The notes under the pieces: model-generated
Told to the model about the DNA's origin: nothing
Database searches by the model: none
Seen by the model: the letters and a program-made list of their open reading frames with translations, nothing else
From: Trichocoleus desertorum NBK24
GTDB lineage: Bacteria > Cyanobacteriota > Cyanobacteriia > FACHB-46
Direction of reading: 5' to 3'
Assembly (NCBI RefSeq): GCF_030409055.1
Contig: NZ_CP116619.1
Coordinates: forward strand, 2,122,628 to 2,186,627
Length of the DNA: 64,000 nt
Shown here: positions 36,077 to 46,107 of the stretch, piece by piece
Layout of the letters: each line of letters starts with the position of its first letter
Numbering within the stretch: position 1 is the first letter of the stretch
Program-made: the position numbers and the translations under genes

Positions 36077-39000
36077 TCGGTGTCCTCATCAATCACGGCG
36101 CTGCGATCGAGCAAGAGCAAGTTGCGAAGCTGGTCAGTATCCATCTCAGTTAGCCATTGTTCCCCAGCCCCGACAACCTGCTCAGCTAGAGCTTTCTTGC
36201 TTTCAATCAATTCATGAATTTTTTCTTCTAAGGTGCCGTTGCAAACAAACTTATGAACTTGGACATTCCGAGTCTGACCGATGCGGAACACCCGATCGGT
36301 GGCTTGGTTTTCGACGGCTGGGTTCCACCAACGATCGAAGTGGAAGACATGGTTGGCACGCGTCAGGTTGAGTCCTACCCCACCTGCTTTGAGGGAAAGA
36401 ATAAAAATTCTCGGCCCCTGGGGGTCTTGTTGGAAGCGATCGACCATTTCCTCGCGTTGCTTTTTCGAGGTGCTGCCGTACAGGAACGGAATTTCTTGCT
36501 TTAGTTGTTTTTGCAGATGGTCTTGGAGCAATTTGCCCCACTCAGCAAACTGAGTAAAGATCAAGGCGCGATCGCCTCGGTTGACTCCTACTTCTTCGCT
36601 CGTGGCTAAAATTTCTTCCAGCATCTCGTCCAAGCGCTGAAGCTTGCCAGAACGAGCTTTAAAGGATGAAGCAGTTTTATTTTCATCCTTTAAAGCTCGT
36701 TCATCCTTCAATAAAGTTGGGTGATTGCAAATTTGCTTTAGTTTCACCAGTAGCGCTAAAATCATGCCTCGTCGCTGGATGCCGTCAGCACTTTCAATTT
36801 CAGCTAAGGAAGAATCTACAGCCTGCTGGTACAACTTGGCTTGCTCGGCAGTTAGCCCACAAAAAACTGTCATTTCCTGTTTTTCGGGCAAATCTTGGAT
36901 AATGCTGCGATCGCTCTTAAGCCGACGCAGAATAAAGGGTTGCACCAGCGATCGCAGAGTTTTGAGCGAGGCAGTATCCCCGTAACGCTCGACTGGAATC
37001 GCAAACCGCCGTTGGAAGAAGTTCTTTGGTCCCAGATAGCCAGGATTGAGAAAGTCCAAAATAGACCACAACTCAGAGAGGCGGTTCTCCACTGGAGTAC
37101 CCGTTAGGGCAATACGAAAGCTGTTTTCTAATTGCCGCACTGCTTGTGATTGTTTAGCCTCTGGATTTTTAATATTCTGGGCTTCATCCAGCACTACCCC
37201 TTGCCAAGTAACGGTTTGCAGATCTTTGAGGTCTCGTTGAATGAGCGCGTAACTCGTAATGACTAAATGTTGACCTTTAACAGTTTTCGCAAGAACCTTT
37301 CCTTTGGGGCGCTTGTCGCCGTGATGCACCATAACTTTGAGGGTAGGACCAAATCTCTTCACTTCCCGCTCCCAGTTACCTAACACTGAAGTGGGGCAGA
37401 CCAAGAGAGTGGGCTGTTCCAACGCTTTTTGTTCCTGTAGATGTAACAAGAAAGCAATCAGCTCCACGGTTTTTCCCAAACCCATATCGTCTGCGAGGCA
37501 AGCTCCTAAACCCCAGCGCTCTAGAAAGGCTAGCCAGCCAGCGCCACGGGCTTGGTAAGGACGTAGCTCTCCTTTAAAAGTTGTGGGAGTGGCGATCGCT
37601 TCTACAGATTGATTCCCGGAAGTCAGGGCATTGATGAGTTCTTGCAAGGCACCAGAAGCTTCAAAGCTGACGACTGGAAGCTTTTCAATTACTTGCGTGT
37701 CGCCTGTACTAATCCGCAGCGCATCTTCCAAGGAGAGAGCCATCTGGTCTTTGCGTTCGGCAAAGAAATTTTGAGCCGCACGAATATCTTGGGGCCGCAG
37801 TTCCACCCACTCGCCGTTGATTTCGACTAAGGGCGTATTCAAAGCTACTAGGCGATCGAACTCAGCTTTGGAAAGGGTTTGACCCCCAATCGACAAGCCC
37901 CAGCGAAAATTCAGTAAGCTTTGGAGTCCTAAACGGCGATCGCCTGCAATAGAAGTTTCTGCTTGAATTTTCAGTCCCAGACGGTTGGCCCAGCCCTCTT
38001 GGTTGGCTAGCCCAGGGGGGAGAATTACGCCAAAGCCGCTATCTTGTAAACGCCAAGCTGCCGTTTTAATAAACTCGTATACCTGCAAAGCGGTGAGGCG
38101 ACAAAACTGGGGTCGCTGTTCGTGCAAGCTGGGTTCTAGCAGCGGGTACAGTCGTGAAGCCAGTCCTAAACCTGCCAGTAGTGTTTCTTGCGGTCGCTCA
38201 ATGGTGCGGCCTAAATACACTAATCGCTCCACTGGATTGCTCCAAATGGTGGGGGCACTCAGCAAAAAGTCGGCATCATTGGCTGCTTGCAAGAAATACT
38301 CCAAGAGCCATTCGGTTTGCCCGCTGACTGGAGGGTGCAAATAGAAGCAAGTCCGAAACCGCCGTTGCTCTACCAAATAATCTTGGAGCGGGGCTGTCCA
38401 GGTCTGCAAAGCAGTGTCTAAACGCTCTAGGGTCGCTGGATCGCTCGTTATCAATCCAGATTCAGCGCTCAATGCTTGCAGCCACAGTTGCAGAGCTGGG
38501 TCAATCGCAGGTTCTGGCTTGCGGCGATCGCCTGGGAGACTAGCCGGAGCAGGAGGGCTAGCGATCGCTCTCACTTGAGCATCCAACGTACTGTTTAAGA
38601 AGCCTCGAATTAAATCCTGTGGCGCTAGGGGTAAGTCTAAGGCTGGGGCCTGGGGTGTGGCAGAGGGTGTAGCGGGGGGTGCAGCTTGATAAGTACGGCA
38701 AACCGCAGGTAAGTGCTGCCTAAATTTCTCTAGTCTCTCTTGATCCGTCGCACTGTCAAGCAGGGATTGCCAGCGAGCCACTCCGCTACCATCATTGGTT
38801 TGCACCATCGGCAGAAATTTTCTTCTTGCCAGCAGATCCAAGCTCCAGCGGGCCATGTGGGACCAAAACCGCAAATCATCGCCCACAAATGAGTCTTCAG
38901 CCCCAAAAGAACTCAGCGGTAAAGCTTGGAGAAACTGCATTGCCGCCAGTGGAGGCAGACAAAAGCCCTCGACTCGCCAAGGAGACAGGGAGAGCGTATC

Positions 39001-39510
39001 GGGTGCAGCTTCAGCCTCAGTGAGCGCAGCAGCAGAATGTTGAGGCAGGAGAGTGGTGGCAGTGACCCAAGTAGGTAAAGCCAACACTTGCGATCGCCAA
39101 GTGAGCGCACCATCAGCAGCGGTAACAGGCTCAACAGCAACGACAGAAGCAGAAGTAGCGCTACTCCCAGCAGTACGTTTACGGGAACGTCCAGCAGGCG
39201 TTGGGCTTTCCGTAGGAGAAGAAGCAACAGAATTAGCAGCAGGCGTTGGCAATGTCCACTTGAGCCTGCCCGCTTGGTGCAGCGATCGCAGAAGATCAAC
39301 TAACTCGGTGGGCGCGATCGCAAAAGGATGCTCAGGAATTTGCTCAGTGGCAATAGCCGTATCATCAGCAATCCGTCGCCAAGTCTCACCCCAGACAAAA
39401 AAACAGCCTGCAAAATCAAGAGATGGAGTATGCTCTCCTAGTTCTGAGGCACTCTGATGAGCAACATTTCTGGAAGTTTGCAGTAACCAACTACCGTGTA
39501 AAATTGCCAT
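36073..39510 (-). CDS. SNF2-family DEAD/DEAH helicase, HepA-like
   Basis: The 1145-residue protein has an N-terminal SNF2-associated region (about 1-600, with Pro/Ala-rich stretches) and a C-terminal Swi2/Snf2 ATPase. Walker A is ADDMGLGKTVE (near 675). Motif II is VVLDEAQNIK. Motif III is ALTGTPVENRLSELW. Motifs V and VI are SLKAGGVGLNL and NQATDRVFRIGQ. It should translocate on DNA using ATP and remodel protein-DNA or RNA polymerase complexes. At 36651-36701 a 20-bp perfect inverted repeat with an 11-base loop lies inside the frame and codes residues around 937-953, between the ICNHPTLL and RSGKLQRLDEML blocks. It is upstream of, and coupled to, the SWIM gene. Confidence 0.93.
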   Translation of the reverse strand: MAILHGSWLLQTSRNVAHQSASELGEHTPSLDFAGCFFVWGETWRRIADDTAIATEQIPEHPFAIAPTELVDLLRSLHQAGRLKWTLPTPAANSVASSPTESPTPAGRSRKRTAGSSATSASVVAVEPVTAADGALTWRSQVLALPTWVTATTLLPQHSAAALTEAEAAPDTLSLSPWRVEGFCLPPLAAMQFLQALPLSSFGAEDSFVGDDLRFWSHMARWSLDLLARRKFLPMVQTNDGSGVARWQSLLDSATDQERLEKFRQHLPAVCRTYQAAPPATPSATPQAPALDLPLAPQDLIRGFLNSTLDAQVRAIASPPAPASLPGDRRKPEPAIDPALQLWLQALSAESGLITSDPATLERLDTALQTWTAPLQDYLVEQRRFRTCFYLHPPVSGQTEWLLEYFLQAANDADFLLSAPTIWSNPVERLVYLGRTIERPQETLLAGLGLASRLYPLLEPSLHEQRPQFCRLTALQVYEFIKTAAWRLQDSGFGVILPPGLANQEGWANRLGLKIQAETSIAGDRRLGLQSLLNFRWGLSIGGQTLSKAEFDRLVALNTPLVEINGEWVELRPQDIRAAQNFFAERKDQMALSLEDALRISTGDTQVIEKLPVVSFEASGALQELINALTSGNQSVEAIATPTTFKGELRPYQARGAGWLAFLERWGLGACLADDMGLGKTVELIAFLLHLQEQKALEQPTLLVCPTSVLGNWEREVKRFGPTLKVMVHHGDKRPKGKVLAKTVKGQHLVITSYALIQRDLKDLQTVTWQGVVLDEAQNIKNPEAKQSQAVRQLENSFRIALTGTPVENRLSELWSILDFLNPGYLGPKNFFQRRFAIPVERYGDTASLKTLRSLVQPFILRRLKSDRSIIQDLPEKQEMTVFCGLTAEQAKLYQQAVDSSLAEIESADGIQRRGMILALLVKLKQICNHPTLLKDERALKDENKTASSFKARSGKLQRLDEMLEEILATSEEVGVNRGDRALIFTQFAEWGKLLQDHLQKQLKQEIPFLYGSTSKKQREEMVDRFQQDPQGPRIFILSLKAGGVGLNLTRANHVFHFDRWWNPAVENQATDRVFRIGQTRNVQVHKFVCNGTLEEKIHELIESKKALAEQVVGAGEQWLTEMDTDQLRNLLLLDRSAVIDEDTE
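36651..36701. repeat. 20-bp perfect inverted repeat within the SNF2 gene
   Basis: The arms 36651-36670 and 36682-36701 are exact reverse complements. They contain GGATGAA and its complement TTCATCC, heptamers that recur at 36700-36707 and in the intergenic repeat at 56881-56931. The repeat stays in frame within the helicase gene. Confidence 0.9.
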
Positions 39511-39640
39511 GCGATTTTAAGTTGCCAAATTTTATCAGGATTAAAAGTTGGAGTAGAGCCTACCGAAGCTAACCAGGCGCATAGTCATGATTTTCTCGAA
39601 CTAAAAACTCTGGGCTGATAACTCCTTCGTGGATCACTTC

Positions 39641-40192
39641 ATGAATATCCAGTTGCCACTTTACAAAACACTTCGAAATGGAATGTCAGCCGAGTTAGAT
39701 CGGATGGAACTTGCCGATCGAGAGTTGGTTCGGGAACTGCTGAATATTGTCATTATTGAAGGCCAAACCTATCCCCAAATACAACCTCTGAGCGAAAGCG
39801 AATTTGCAGCTTATTGGGCGAGCCATGATGCTTTTATCGTGCGGGCAATGAACGATCTAGAGGGCCAGAAATCACCAAGGATCTTAGGAGCGTTTTATCT
39901 CAAACCAAACTTTCCGGGACGGTGCAGTCACATCTGCAATGCTGGGTTTATTGTGCAACCAAGCTTAAGAGGCCAGGGAATCGGGCGTTGGATGGGAGAG
40001 ACGATGTTAGCGATCGCCCTGACTCTGGGATATCAGGCTGTGATGTTTAACTTAGTGTTTGCCACCAATACCCCTTCCATCAGCCTATGGCAATCTTTAG
40101 GATTCAGCACCATTGGCCGCATTCCCCAAGCCGTACAGTTGGCTGAAGGCTGTCAAGTTGATGCCCTCATTCTATATCGGTCTTTAAGCTGA
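39641..40192 (+). CDS. GNAT-family N-acetyltransferase
   Basis: The protein (about 183 residues from the ATG 39641; a GTG at 39629 adds four) is a GNAT domain. The acetyl-CoA loop is SLRGQGIGRWMGETMLAIAL and the following strand-helix unit is NTPSISLWQSLGFSTIGRIP. The N-terminal third has ELLNIVIIEGQTYPQ. The substrate is unknown. It is related in form to the yhhY/RimI-like group but is not a close match I can name. It stands alone, divergent from the helicase gene. Confidence 0.85.
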   Translation: MNIQLPLYKTLRNGMSAELDRMELADRELVRELLNIVIIEGQTYPQIQPLSESEFAAYWASHDAFIVRAMNDLEGQKSPRILGAFYLKPNFPGRCSHICNAGFIVQPSLRGQGIGRWMGETMLAIALTLGYQAVMFNLVFATNTPSISLWQSLGFSTIGRIPQAVQLAEGCQVDALILYRSLS

Positions 40193-40510
40193 ATGTGCTT
40201 ATCAATAACTTGTTGAATCTCTGGATCAAATTGCTGCGATCTCTAGAGTCAGTTTCATGAGCAATCAATCATAAAACCAGCAATCAAAGTGACATTTTAC
40301 ACTAGTGATCGCCAGCCAAACCTTTGTAAAAATTTTATTAATTATTATTGAGTTGAATGACTAAAAATTGAGGATTAAGCAAGGAATTGCCTCAGCTAAT
40401 TTATTCAAGCGATCGCCTCAGAAGACTCTCCTGTAAAGGCAGCACAAGGTCATCAGTGCTACGATTGCCTCAGAAGAAAAAAATAAGAACAACAAAGGAA
40501 CGAACGCTAC
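40193..40510. promoter_or_regulatory. pnp upstream region with GCCTCAG repeats
   Basis: This 318-bp AT-rich stretch precedes pnp. GCCTCAG occurs at 40389-40395, 40415-40421 and 40467-40473, spaced 26 and 52 bases; the last two are part of the longer exact repeat GCCTCAGAAGA. The pnp ribosome site is AAAGGAA near 40494. In other bacteria PNPase controls its own leader by RNase III or RNase E cleavage, but no such long stem is obvious here. Confidence 0.4.
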
Positions 40511-42661
40511 ATGGTAGAGATAGACAAGTCAATATCCTTTGATGGACGGGATATTCGACTTAAGGTTGGTTTGCTGGCCCCTCAAGCAGGTGGGTCAGTG
40601 TTAATTCAATCGGGCGATACGGCGGTTCTAGTGACGGCTACGCAAGCAGCAGGGCGAGAAGGAATTGATTTCCTGCCATTGCTGGTGGACTACGAAGAAA
40701 GACTTTATGCAGCAGGCCGAATTCCAGGCGGATTTCTCCGGCGTGAGGGTCGTCCCCCGGAAAGAGCAACCCTAACTAGTCGCCTCATTGACCGTCCGCT
40801 GCGTCCCCTATTCCCCTCTTGGCTGCGAGATGACATTCAAGTGGTTGCCACCACTGTGTCAATGGATGAGCGAGTCCCTCCCGATGTACTAGCCGTGACG
40901 GGAGCCTCGATCGCAGTCCTGTTAGCGCAGATTCCCTTTGATGGCCCAATGGCAGCCGTGCGCGTCGGTTTGGTGGGTGATGATTTTATTATTAACCCGA
41001 CCTACAGCGAAATTGAGTCTGGTGATTTGGATTTGATTGTTGCAGGCTCCCCCGATGGCGTAGTCATGGTGGAAGCAGGTGCGAATCAATTGCCTGAGCA
41101 AGACATGATCGAAGCGATCGACTTTGGTTATGAAGCGGTGCGCGACTTGATTCAAGCTCAGCGTGACTTGCTAGAGGAGTTGGGACTATCTTTGGTACAA
41201 GCGACCCCACCCGAAGTTGACTCCACCCTAGAGACTTTTATCCGCGATCGCGCCACAGCTCAGATTAAAGAGATTCTGGCCCGCTTTGAACCGGACAAGA
41301 AGGTACGGGATGCGGCTTTAGATGAAGTAAAAGCTGCGATCGCTACCGAGATTGCAGCCTTGGAAGAAACTGATCCGGTACGAGTTGCAGCCGCAGAAAA
41401 CTCCAAAGCTCTGGGCAACACCTTTAAAGACATCACCAAAACCCTCATGCGTCGTCAAGTCATTGAAGACGGGGTGCGCGTAGATGGACGGAAGTTGGAT
41501 GAAGTACGGCCCATTTCCTGTCGTACCGGGGTGCTGCCCTCGCGCGTACATGGCACTGGCCTATTCAACCGGGGCTTGACTCAGGTGTTGTCGGTCGCTA
41601 CATTGGGTACTCCTGGCGATGCCCAAGAGCTAGACGACCTACACCCCGACGAGCAGAAACGTTACCTGCACCACTACAACTTCCCCCCCTACTCGGTGGG
41701 TGAAACTCGGCCCATGCGATCGCCAGGTCGCCGGGAAGTAGGCCACGGTGCCTTAGCAGAGCGAGCCTTAGTGCCTGTCCTACCGAGTCAGCAAGAATTT
41801 CCCTATGTGATTCGGGTCGTGTCTGAGGTGCTATCTTCCAACGGTTCCACCTCAATGGGTTCGGTCTGTGGTTCTACCCTGGCTCTTATGGACGCGGGCG
41901 TGCCAATTACCAAACCCGTCAGCGGTGCAGCGATGGGTCTGATTAAGGAAGGTGACGAAATCCGGATTCTGACAGACATCCAAGGCATCGAAGACTTCCT
42001 GGGTGACATGGACTTCAAAGTAGCTGGAACCGACAGCGGTATTACAGCGCTACAGATGGACATGAAGATCACCGGGCTATCAATGGAAATCATTTCCAAA
42101 GCGATCGCCCAAGCCAAGCCTGCTCGGATGCACATCCTGGAAAAGATGTTGTCCACGATCGACCAACCTCGCCACGAACTCTCCCCTTACGCGCCTCGCC
42201 TGCTGACCATCAAGATCGATCAAGACTTGATCGGCATGATCATTGGCCCAGGTGGTAAGACGATCAAAGGCATTACCGAAGAAACCGGAGCCAAGATCGA
42301 CATCGAAGATGATGGCACCATCACGATTTCGGCAGTCGATGGCGAAAAGGCCATGCGGGCGCGCAACATTATCCAGGGCATGACGCGCAAGCTCAATGCA
42401 GGAGATGTTTACGCAGGCCGCGTGACTCGGATTATTCCGATTGGGGCGTTTGTGGAGTTTCTTCCTGGAAAGGAAGGCATGATCCACATTTCTCAGTTGG
42501 CCGAGCACCGCGTCGGTAAGGTGGAGGATGAAGTTGCCGTGGGCGATGAAGTCGTGGTGAAGATCCGCGAAATTGACAACCGTGGCCGCGTCAACCTCAC
42601 CCGTCTGGGCATTCATCCTGACGAAGCTGCGGCTGCGCGTGAAGCTGTGACCGTGGAATAA
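40511..42661 (+). CDS. pnp: Polyribonucleotide nucleotidyltransferase
   Basis: PNPase degrades RNA 3' to 5' by phosphorolysis and can add tails; in cyanobacteria it is also the main polyadenylating enzyme. The 716-residue protein has two RNase PH domains (about 1-210 and 320-550), with [15 protein letters not shown] and [20 protein letters not shown] in the second, a KH domain ([20 protein letters not shown], about 575-595) and an S1 domain ([20 protein letters not shown], about 635-655). The length is normal. It is followed by two hairpins, then tpiA. Confidence 0.98.
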   Translation: MVEIDKSISFDGRDIRLKVGLLAPQAGGSVLIQSGDTAVLVTATQAAGREGIDFLPLLVDYEERLYAAGRIPGGFLRREGRPPERATLTSRLIDRPLRPLFPSWLRDDIQVVATTVSMDERVPPDVLAVTGASIAVLLAQIPFDGPMAAVRVGLVGDDFIINPTYSEIESGDLDLIVAGSPDGVVMVEAGANQLPEQDMIEAIDFGYEAVRDLIQAQRDLLEELGLSLVQATPPEVDSTLETFIRDRATAQIKEILARFEPDKKVRDAALDEVKAAIATEIAALEETDPVRVAAAENSKALGNTFKDITKTLMRRQVIEDGVRVDGRKLDEVRPISCRTGVLPSRVHGTGLFNRGLTQVLSVATLGTPGDAQELDDLHPDEQKRYLHHYNFPPYSVGETRPMRSPGRREVGHGALAERALVPVLPSQQEFPYVIRVVSEVLSSNGSTSMGSVCGSTLALMDAGVPITKPVSGAAMGLIKEGDEIRILTDIQGIEDFLGDMDFKVAGTDSGITALQMDMKITGLSMEIISKAIAQAKPARMHILEKMLSTIDQPRHELSPYAPRLLTIKIDQDLIGMIIGPGGKTIKGITEETGAKIDIEDDGTITISAVDGEKAMRARNIIQGMTRKLNAGDVYAGRVTRIIPIGAFVEFLPGKEGMIHISQLAEHRVGKVEDEVAVGDEVVVKIREIDNRGRVNLTRLGIHPDEAAAAREAVTVE

Positions 42662-42722
42662 GTAATACCCAGTTTTAGTGAGTGAACTGGTATCTCGGTT
42701 CATTGGCTATAACTCTTCATTC

Positions 42723-42763
42723 AAGCGATCGCTTTTTCCTAACTTAAGGAAGGGCGATCGCTT
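42723..42763. repeat. HIP1-flanked hairpin after pnp
   Basis: AAGCGATCGC (42723-42732) and GCGATCGCTT (42754-42763) are inverted copies. They enclose further imperfect pairing (CCTAA with TTAAGG). This may act as a transcript 3' end. Confidence 0.6.
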
Positions 42764-42772
42764 TAGATCTAT

Positions 42773-42809
42773 GGATTGTGAGGACAGGCGAAGCCTGTCC
42801 TCACAATCC
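42773..42809. repeat. Perfect 17-bp inverted repeat with three-base loop
   Basis: The arms 42773-42789 and 42793-42809 are exact reverse complements around GAA. No T-run follows, so it is not a classic terminator. It is typical of mobile or repeated extragenic palindromes. Confidence 0.85.
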
Positions 42810-42885
42810 CAAACAGCAAGTCGAAGAAGAATAGGTAAAACTGCCCCCCGAAAGCCTTAAACTGGAGGTTGCATTTCAAAGTGTT

Positions 42886-43635
42886 GTGAGTTTGGCTGAA
42901 GCACCCGTGCGCAAAATCGTTATTGCTGGCAACTGGAAAATGTACAAAACCCAGGCAGAGTCCCTGGAGTTTTTGCAAGGATTTATGTCCGAATTGGATG
43001 CAACCCCAGATGAGCGGGAAGTAGTCGTTTGCGCTCCCTTTACAAATTTAGGGCTGTTGTCGAAGAGTCTGCATGGCAGTCGAGTCCAGTTGGGCGCTCA
43101 GAACGTTCATTGGGAAGATGCAGGTGCCTATACGGGTGAAATTGCGGGTGCCATGCTAGCCGAAATTGGCGTGCGCTTCGTAGTCGTCGGTCACAGCGAG
43201 CGCCGACAGTACTTTGGCGAAACCGACGAAACCGTAAACTTGCGCCTAAGAGCAGCCCAGCGGCATAACCTTACCCCCATCTTGTGTGTAGGCGAAACCA
43301 AGCAGCAACGGGACGCGGGCGAAACCGAAGCCGTAATTTTCAACCAGTTGGCGAAAGATTTGGTAGGAGTTGACCAGCAGAATCTAGTGATTGCCTACGA
43401 ACCGATCTGGGCGATCGGCACTGGCGATACTTGCGAAACCGCAGAAGCCAATCGCGTCGTTGGTTTAATTCGTCAGAAACTGACCAATACCAATGTCTCG
43501 ATTCAGTACGGTGGGTCTGTCAAACCAGACAACATCGACGAAATTATGGCTCAACCAGAAATTGATGGCGCTTTAGTCGGCGGGGCCAGTCTAGACCCCA
43601 AGAGCTTCGCTCGGATCGTGAACCACCAAGCATAG
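42886..43635 (+). CDS. tpiA: Triose-phosphate isomerase
   Basis: It interconverts dihydroxyacetone phosphate and glyceraldehyde 3-phosphate in glycolysis and the Calvin cycle. The protein is 249 residues from the GTG 42886, behind a distant GGAGG; the GTG at 42907 would give the more typical N-terminus [14 protein letters not shown] and about 242 residues. The active-site Lys is in GNWKMYKT, the His in VVVGHSERR and the Glu in [15 protein letters not shown]. The phosphate loop is [10 protein letters not shown]. Confidence 0.96.
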   Translation: MSLAEAPVRKIVIAGNWKMYKTQAESLEFLQGFMSELDATPDEREVVVCAPFTNLGLLSKSLHGSRVQLGAQNVHWEDAGAYTGEIAGAMLAEIGVRFVVVGHSERRQYFGETDETVNLRLRAAQRHNLTPILCVGETKQQRDAGETEAVIFNQLAKDLVGVDQQNLVIAYEPIWAIGTGDTCETAEANRVVGLIRQKLTNTNVSIQYGGSVKPDNIDEIMAQPEIDGALVGGASLDPKSFARIVNHQA

Positions 43636-43657
43636 AATCTAGCAACTATTCCCAATC

Positions 43658-43679
43658 GGGCACCTCATTGTAGGTGCCC
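43658..43679. repeat. Hairpin between tpiA and histidine kinase gene
   Basis: GGGCACCT (43658-43665) and AGGTGCCC (43672-43679) pair around CATTGT. The two genes converge here. The hairpin could end transcripts from both sides, although neither strand carries a clear T-run directly after the stem. Confidence 0.55.
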
Positions 43680-43689
43680 CTACAAAAAA

Positions 43690-45525
43690 TTATTCGGGTG
43701 GTATGTCACTATTCACCTGGGTTGGCAAGCAGATAGTAAACACTGAGCCTTGACCAAACTCACTGGAAACTGTAATGTCACCCCCCATCATGTGACAGAA
43801 ACGACGACTCAAGGATAAGCCTAAGCCAGTACCACCATAGCGACGTGTAGTTGAAGCATCCGCTTGCGTAAAAGGCTGAAAAATCTGTTGCATTTGCTCA
43901 GGCGTAATGCCAATTCCAGTATCAGCAACCTCAAAAATAAAACAGTCCAAGTCCGTAGCGGCTCCGATCGCTGCACTGGTCTTACTTTTGTAGACTGTTA
44001 GGGTAATTAACCCTTGCCGCGTGAATTTAGTGGCATTGTTTAACAGATTGCATAGTACTTGACGCACCTTCATCAGGTCAGCCTGCATCAAACCCAAGTC
44101 AGGAGCTAGGTTCACCTGTATCTTGTTATCGTTTTCTCTTAAAGAGAGATAAATAGTCGCAACAACTTCCTGTACCAAAGAAGCTAGGTCAAATGTCTCA
44201 ATATAGAGATCCATCTTGCCTGCTTCAATCTTGGAGAAATTCAGAATATCGCTGATGAGTACAAGCAGATGATGCCCTGACCTCCGAATCGTCTCTAAAC
44301 CGGGGCTATATTCGTCGTGCCCCATTTCCTCAAGTTCTTCTTGGATTAGCTCACTGTAACCAATGACGGCATTGAGCGGAGTGCGTAACTCGTGGCTCAT
44401 GTTAGCGAGAAATGTATTTTTGGCTCGATTAGCCGCTTCAGCCGCTTCTTTCGCTGCCTGCAATTTAGCCTCAGCTTGCTTACGTTCGGTGATATCCCGC
44501 CAAACAATTAAGCGCCCTGTCAGCCGATCGTAGGAGTCAGTCAAGGGAGAGATCCGCAGATCAAAACAACGTTCGTCAGCACCTGTACCTAAGCTAATTT
44601 CCGCGTGAGCTTCCAGAAGATTGCCGTACTGTTGCAGCAAATGCGGCCACTGAGCCAATACTTGCATGACGGGTTGCCCGATCGCTGTTGCATCCCACCC
44701 GATCATCTGTTGAGCGGCAGGGTTTAGATCTACGATGCGATTCTGGATATCTAAAACCATCACCCCATCACTCATCCCTTCAATCACTGCGTCCCGTGCC
44801 ACAGGTACAATGTCGAGCAGCCGAAAGCGAAACAGTCCCCAAGCCATTGCTATCCCCGTCACCGTAAAAGCAAAAGGAGTCAGGTCTAAGTGGGGAAAAG
44901 GATTTAAGCGTAGAAGGTAAAGCGCATTAGCGAGCCAAGGCGCGATCGCCCCAATTAATAAAGCCCAAGCTTGTCCTCGATAGAGCTGAGGAGAACGCAG
45001 CAGCGCCCGTACAATCAGCAGCGTACCTAACCCAGTTAAGAGATAAGAGTAAGCAGCGTGAACCCAAAACCCCATACCGTGGGTCACCCTCATGAGGGTG
45101 AAGGAGCCAATTGGCTGCAAGCTCGTTTGAGACCAAACCAACCGATGCCACTCGTTTGTCCAGACTAGAAACGACATGCACAGAGGTTCGATGGTTAGGA
45201 GTAGCAGATTTCTGCGAGTGATCCATCTGGTTCGCCCTGTGTACTGGAGGGCAAAGAGCAACCAAGCCGCTGGAACAACTACAATGCCTAAGTACTGAGC
45301 TTTTCCCGCTAAAATTTTGCTGGGCAAGTCAATGCTACTGACTTCCCAGATATATCCGAGCAACCACTCTGAGACGCCCAGCATGAATAGCCCAAATGTA
45401 GCCGCAATCCTAGCAGAACGACGTCGCCACGCTAGACACACGAGGGTAATGGAGGCCCCAGCGGCAATGGCCAGCGGAAAAGCATAAGGAGTAGACTGCC
45501 AATGCAGCATACTGGGGATTCCCAT
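43690..45525 (-). CDS. Histidine kinase with 7TM input, PAS and HATPase domains
   Basis: The 611-residue sensor has an N-terminal seven-helix membrane region (about 1-230, histidine kinase 7TM type), a PAS domain (about 240-345, DAVIEGMSDGVMVLDIQNRI), and a HisKA domain with H378 in FLANMSHELRTPLNAVIGYS. The HATPase has NLLNNATKF (N box), VADTGIGITPEQM (G1) and YGGTGLGLSLSRRF (G2). It autophosphorylates in response to an unknown signal at the membrane. It is downstream of, and 15 bp from, a response regulator gene, so the pair is probably one two-component system. Confidence 0.95.
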   Translation of the reverse strand: MGIPSMLHWQSTPYAFPLAIAAGASITLVCLAWRRRSARIAATFGLFMLGVSEWLLGYIWEVSSIDLPSKILAGKAQYLGIVVVPAAWLLFALQYTGRTRWITRRNLLLLTIEPLCMSFLVWTNEWHRLVWSQTSLQPIGSFTLMRVTHGMGFWVHAAYSYLLTGLGTLLIVRALLRSPQLYRGQAWALLIGAIAPWLANALYLLRLNPFPHLDLTPFAFTVTGIAMAWGLFRFRLLDIVPVARDAVIEGMSDGVMVLDIQNRIVDLNPAAQQMIGWDATAIGQPVMQVLAQWPHLLQQYGNLLEAHAEISLGTGADERCFDLRISPLTDSYDRLTGRLIVWRDITERKQAEAKLQAAKEAAEAANRAKNTFLANMSHELRTPLNAVIGYSELIQEELEEMGHDEYSPGLETIRRSGHHLLVLISDILNFSKIEAGKMDLYIETFDLASLVQEVVATIYLSLRENDNKIQVNLAPDLGLMQADLMKVRQVLCNLLNNATKFTRQGLITLTVYKSKTSAAIGAATDLDCFIFEVADTGIGITPEQMQQIFQPFTQADASTTRRYGGTGLGLSLSRRFCHMMGGDITVSSEFGQGSVFTICLPTQVNSDIPPE

Positions 45526-45540
45526 GTTGTAAGGGATAGC

Positions 45541-45912
45541 TTAAATGGGTTTGCTTAAAAAGAACTGCATTTTTTCTACTAATTGATTGAAGTTTACTGG
45601 CTTAGCCTCATATTCATCACACCCTGCGGCCAAACATTTTTCACGATCGCCCGCAAGAGCATGAGCGGTCAGCGCAATGATGGGAATGGTGTGGGTGGTA
45701 GGAATAGCCTTGATCTGCTGCGTTGCCTGCCAACCATCTAGAACGGGTAGGCTCATGTCCATCAGAATCAAGTCTGGGGCTTCTGACTGTGCGATCGCCA
45801 CAGCTTGAGCCCCATCCACCGCATGGATGACTTGATAACCCCGCATTCGTAGCCGTCGCAACATCATAAAAGAGTTCACCTCGTTGTCTTCAACGAGTAA
45901 AATTTTAGTCAT
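45541..45912 (-). CDS. Single-domain response regulator
   Basis: The 123-residue protein is a CheY-like receiver alone. The phospho-acceptor is D52 in LILMDMSLPVLDGW; the acidic pair is in LLVEDNE and the conserved Lys in YEAKPVNFNQL. It has no output domain, so it acts on protein partners or passes phosphate on. It precedes the 7TM histidine kinase gene by 15 bp on the same strand. Confidence 0.95.
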   Translation of the reverse strand: MTKILLVEDNEVNSFMMLRRLRMRGYQVIHAVDGAQAVAIAQSEAPDLILMDMSLPVLDGWQATQQIKAIPTTHTIPIIALTAHALAGDREKCLAAGCDEYEAKPVNFNQLVEKMQFFLSKPI

Positions 45913-46107
45913 ATATTTTCTTGGCAGCCTGCTGGCGCAATCACGGCTAATCTTGCTGCTGTATAAGTAGTTGCTGTATAACTAAGCGTCCCCATATCTA
46001 GTTGTATAGCAAGATACTAAAATGACCACCGAGTTCCTACAGGGATTCACTGTATCCTAGGGAAAGCTTATTCAGTGTCTGTCACTAGTGTGTATTTAGT
46101 AACTTCA

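Noticed and set aside
43658-43690. Rho-independent terminator between tpiA and the histidine kinase gene
   Set aside because: The hairpin is good, but neither strand has a T-run immediately after it, so it is listed as a repeat only.
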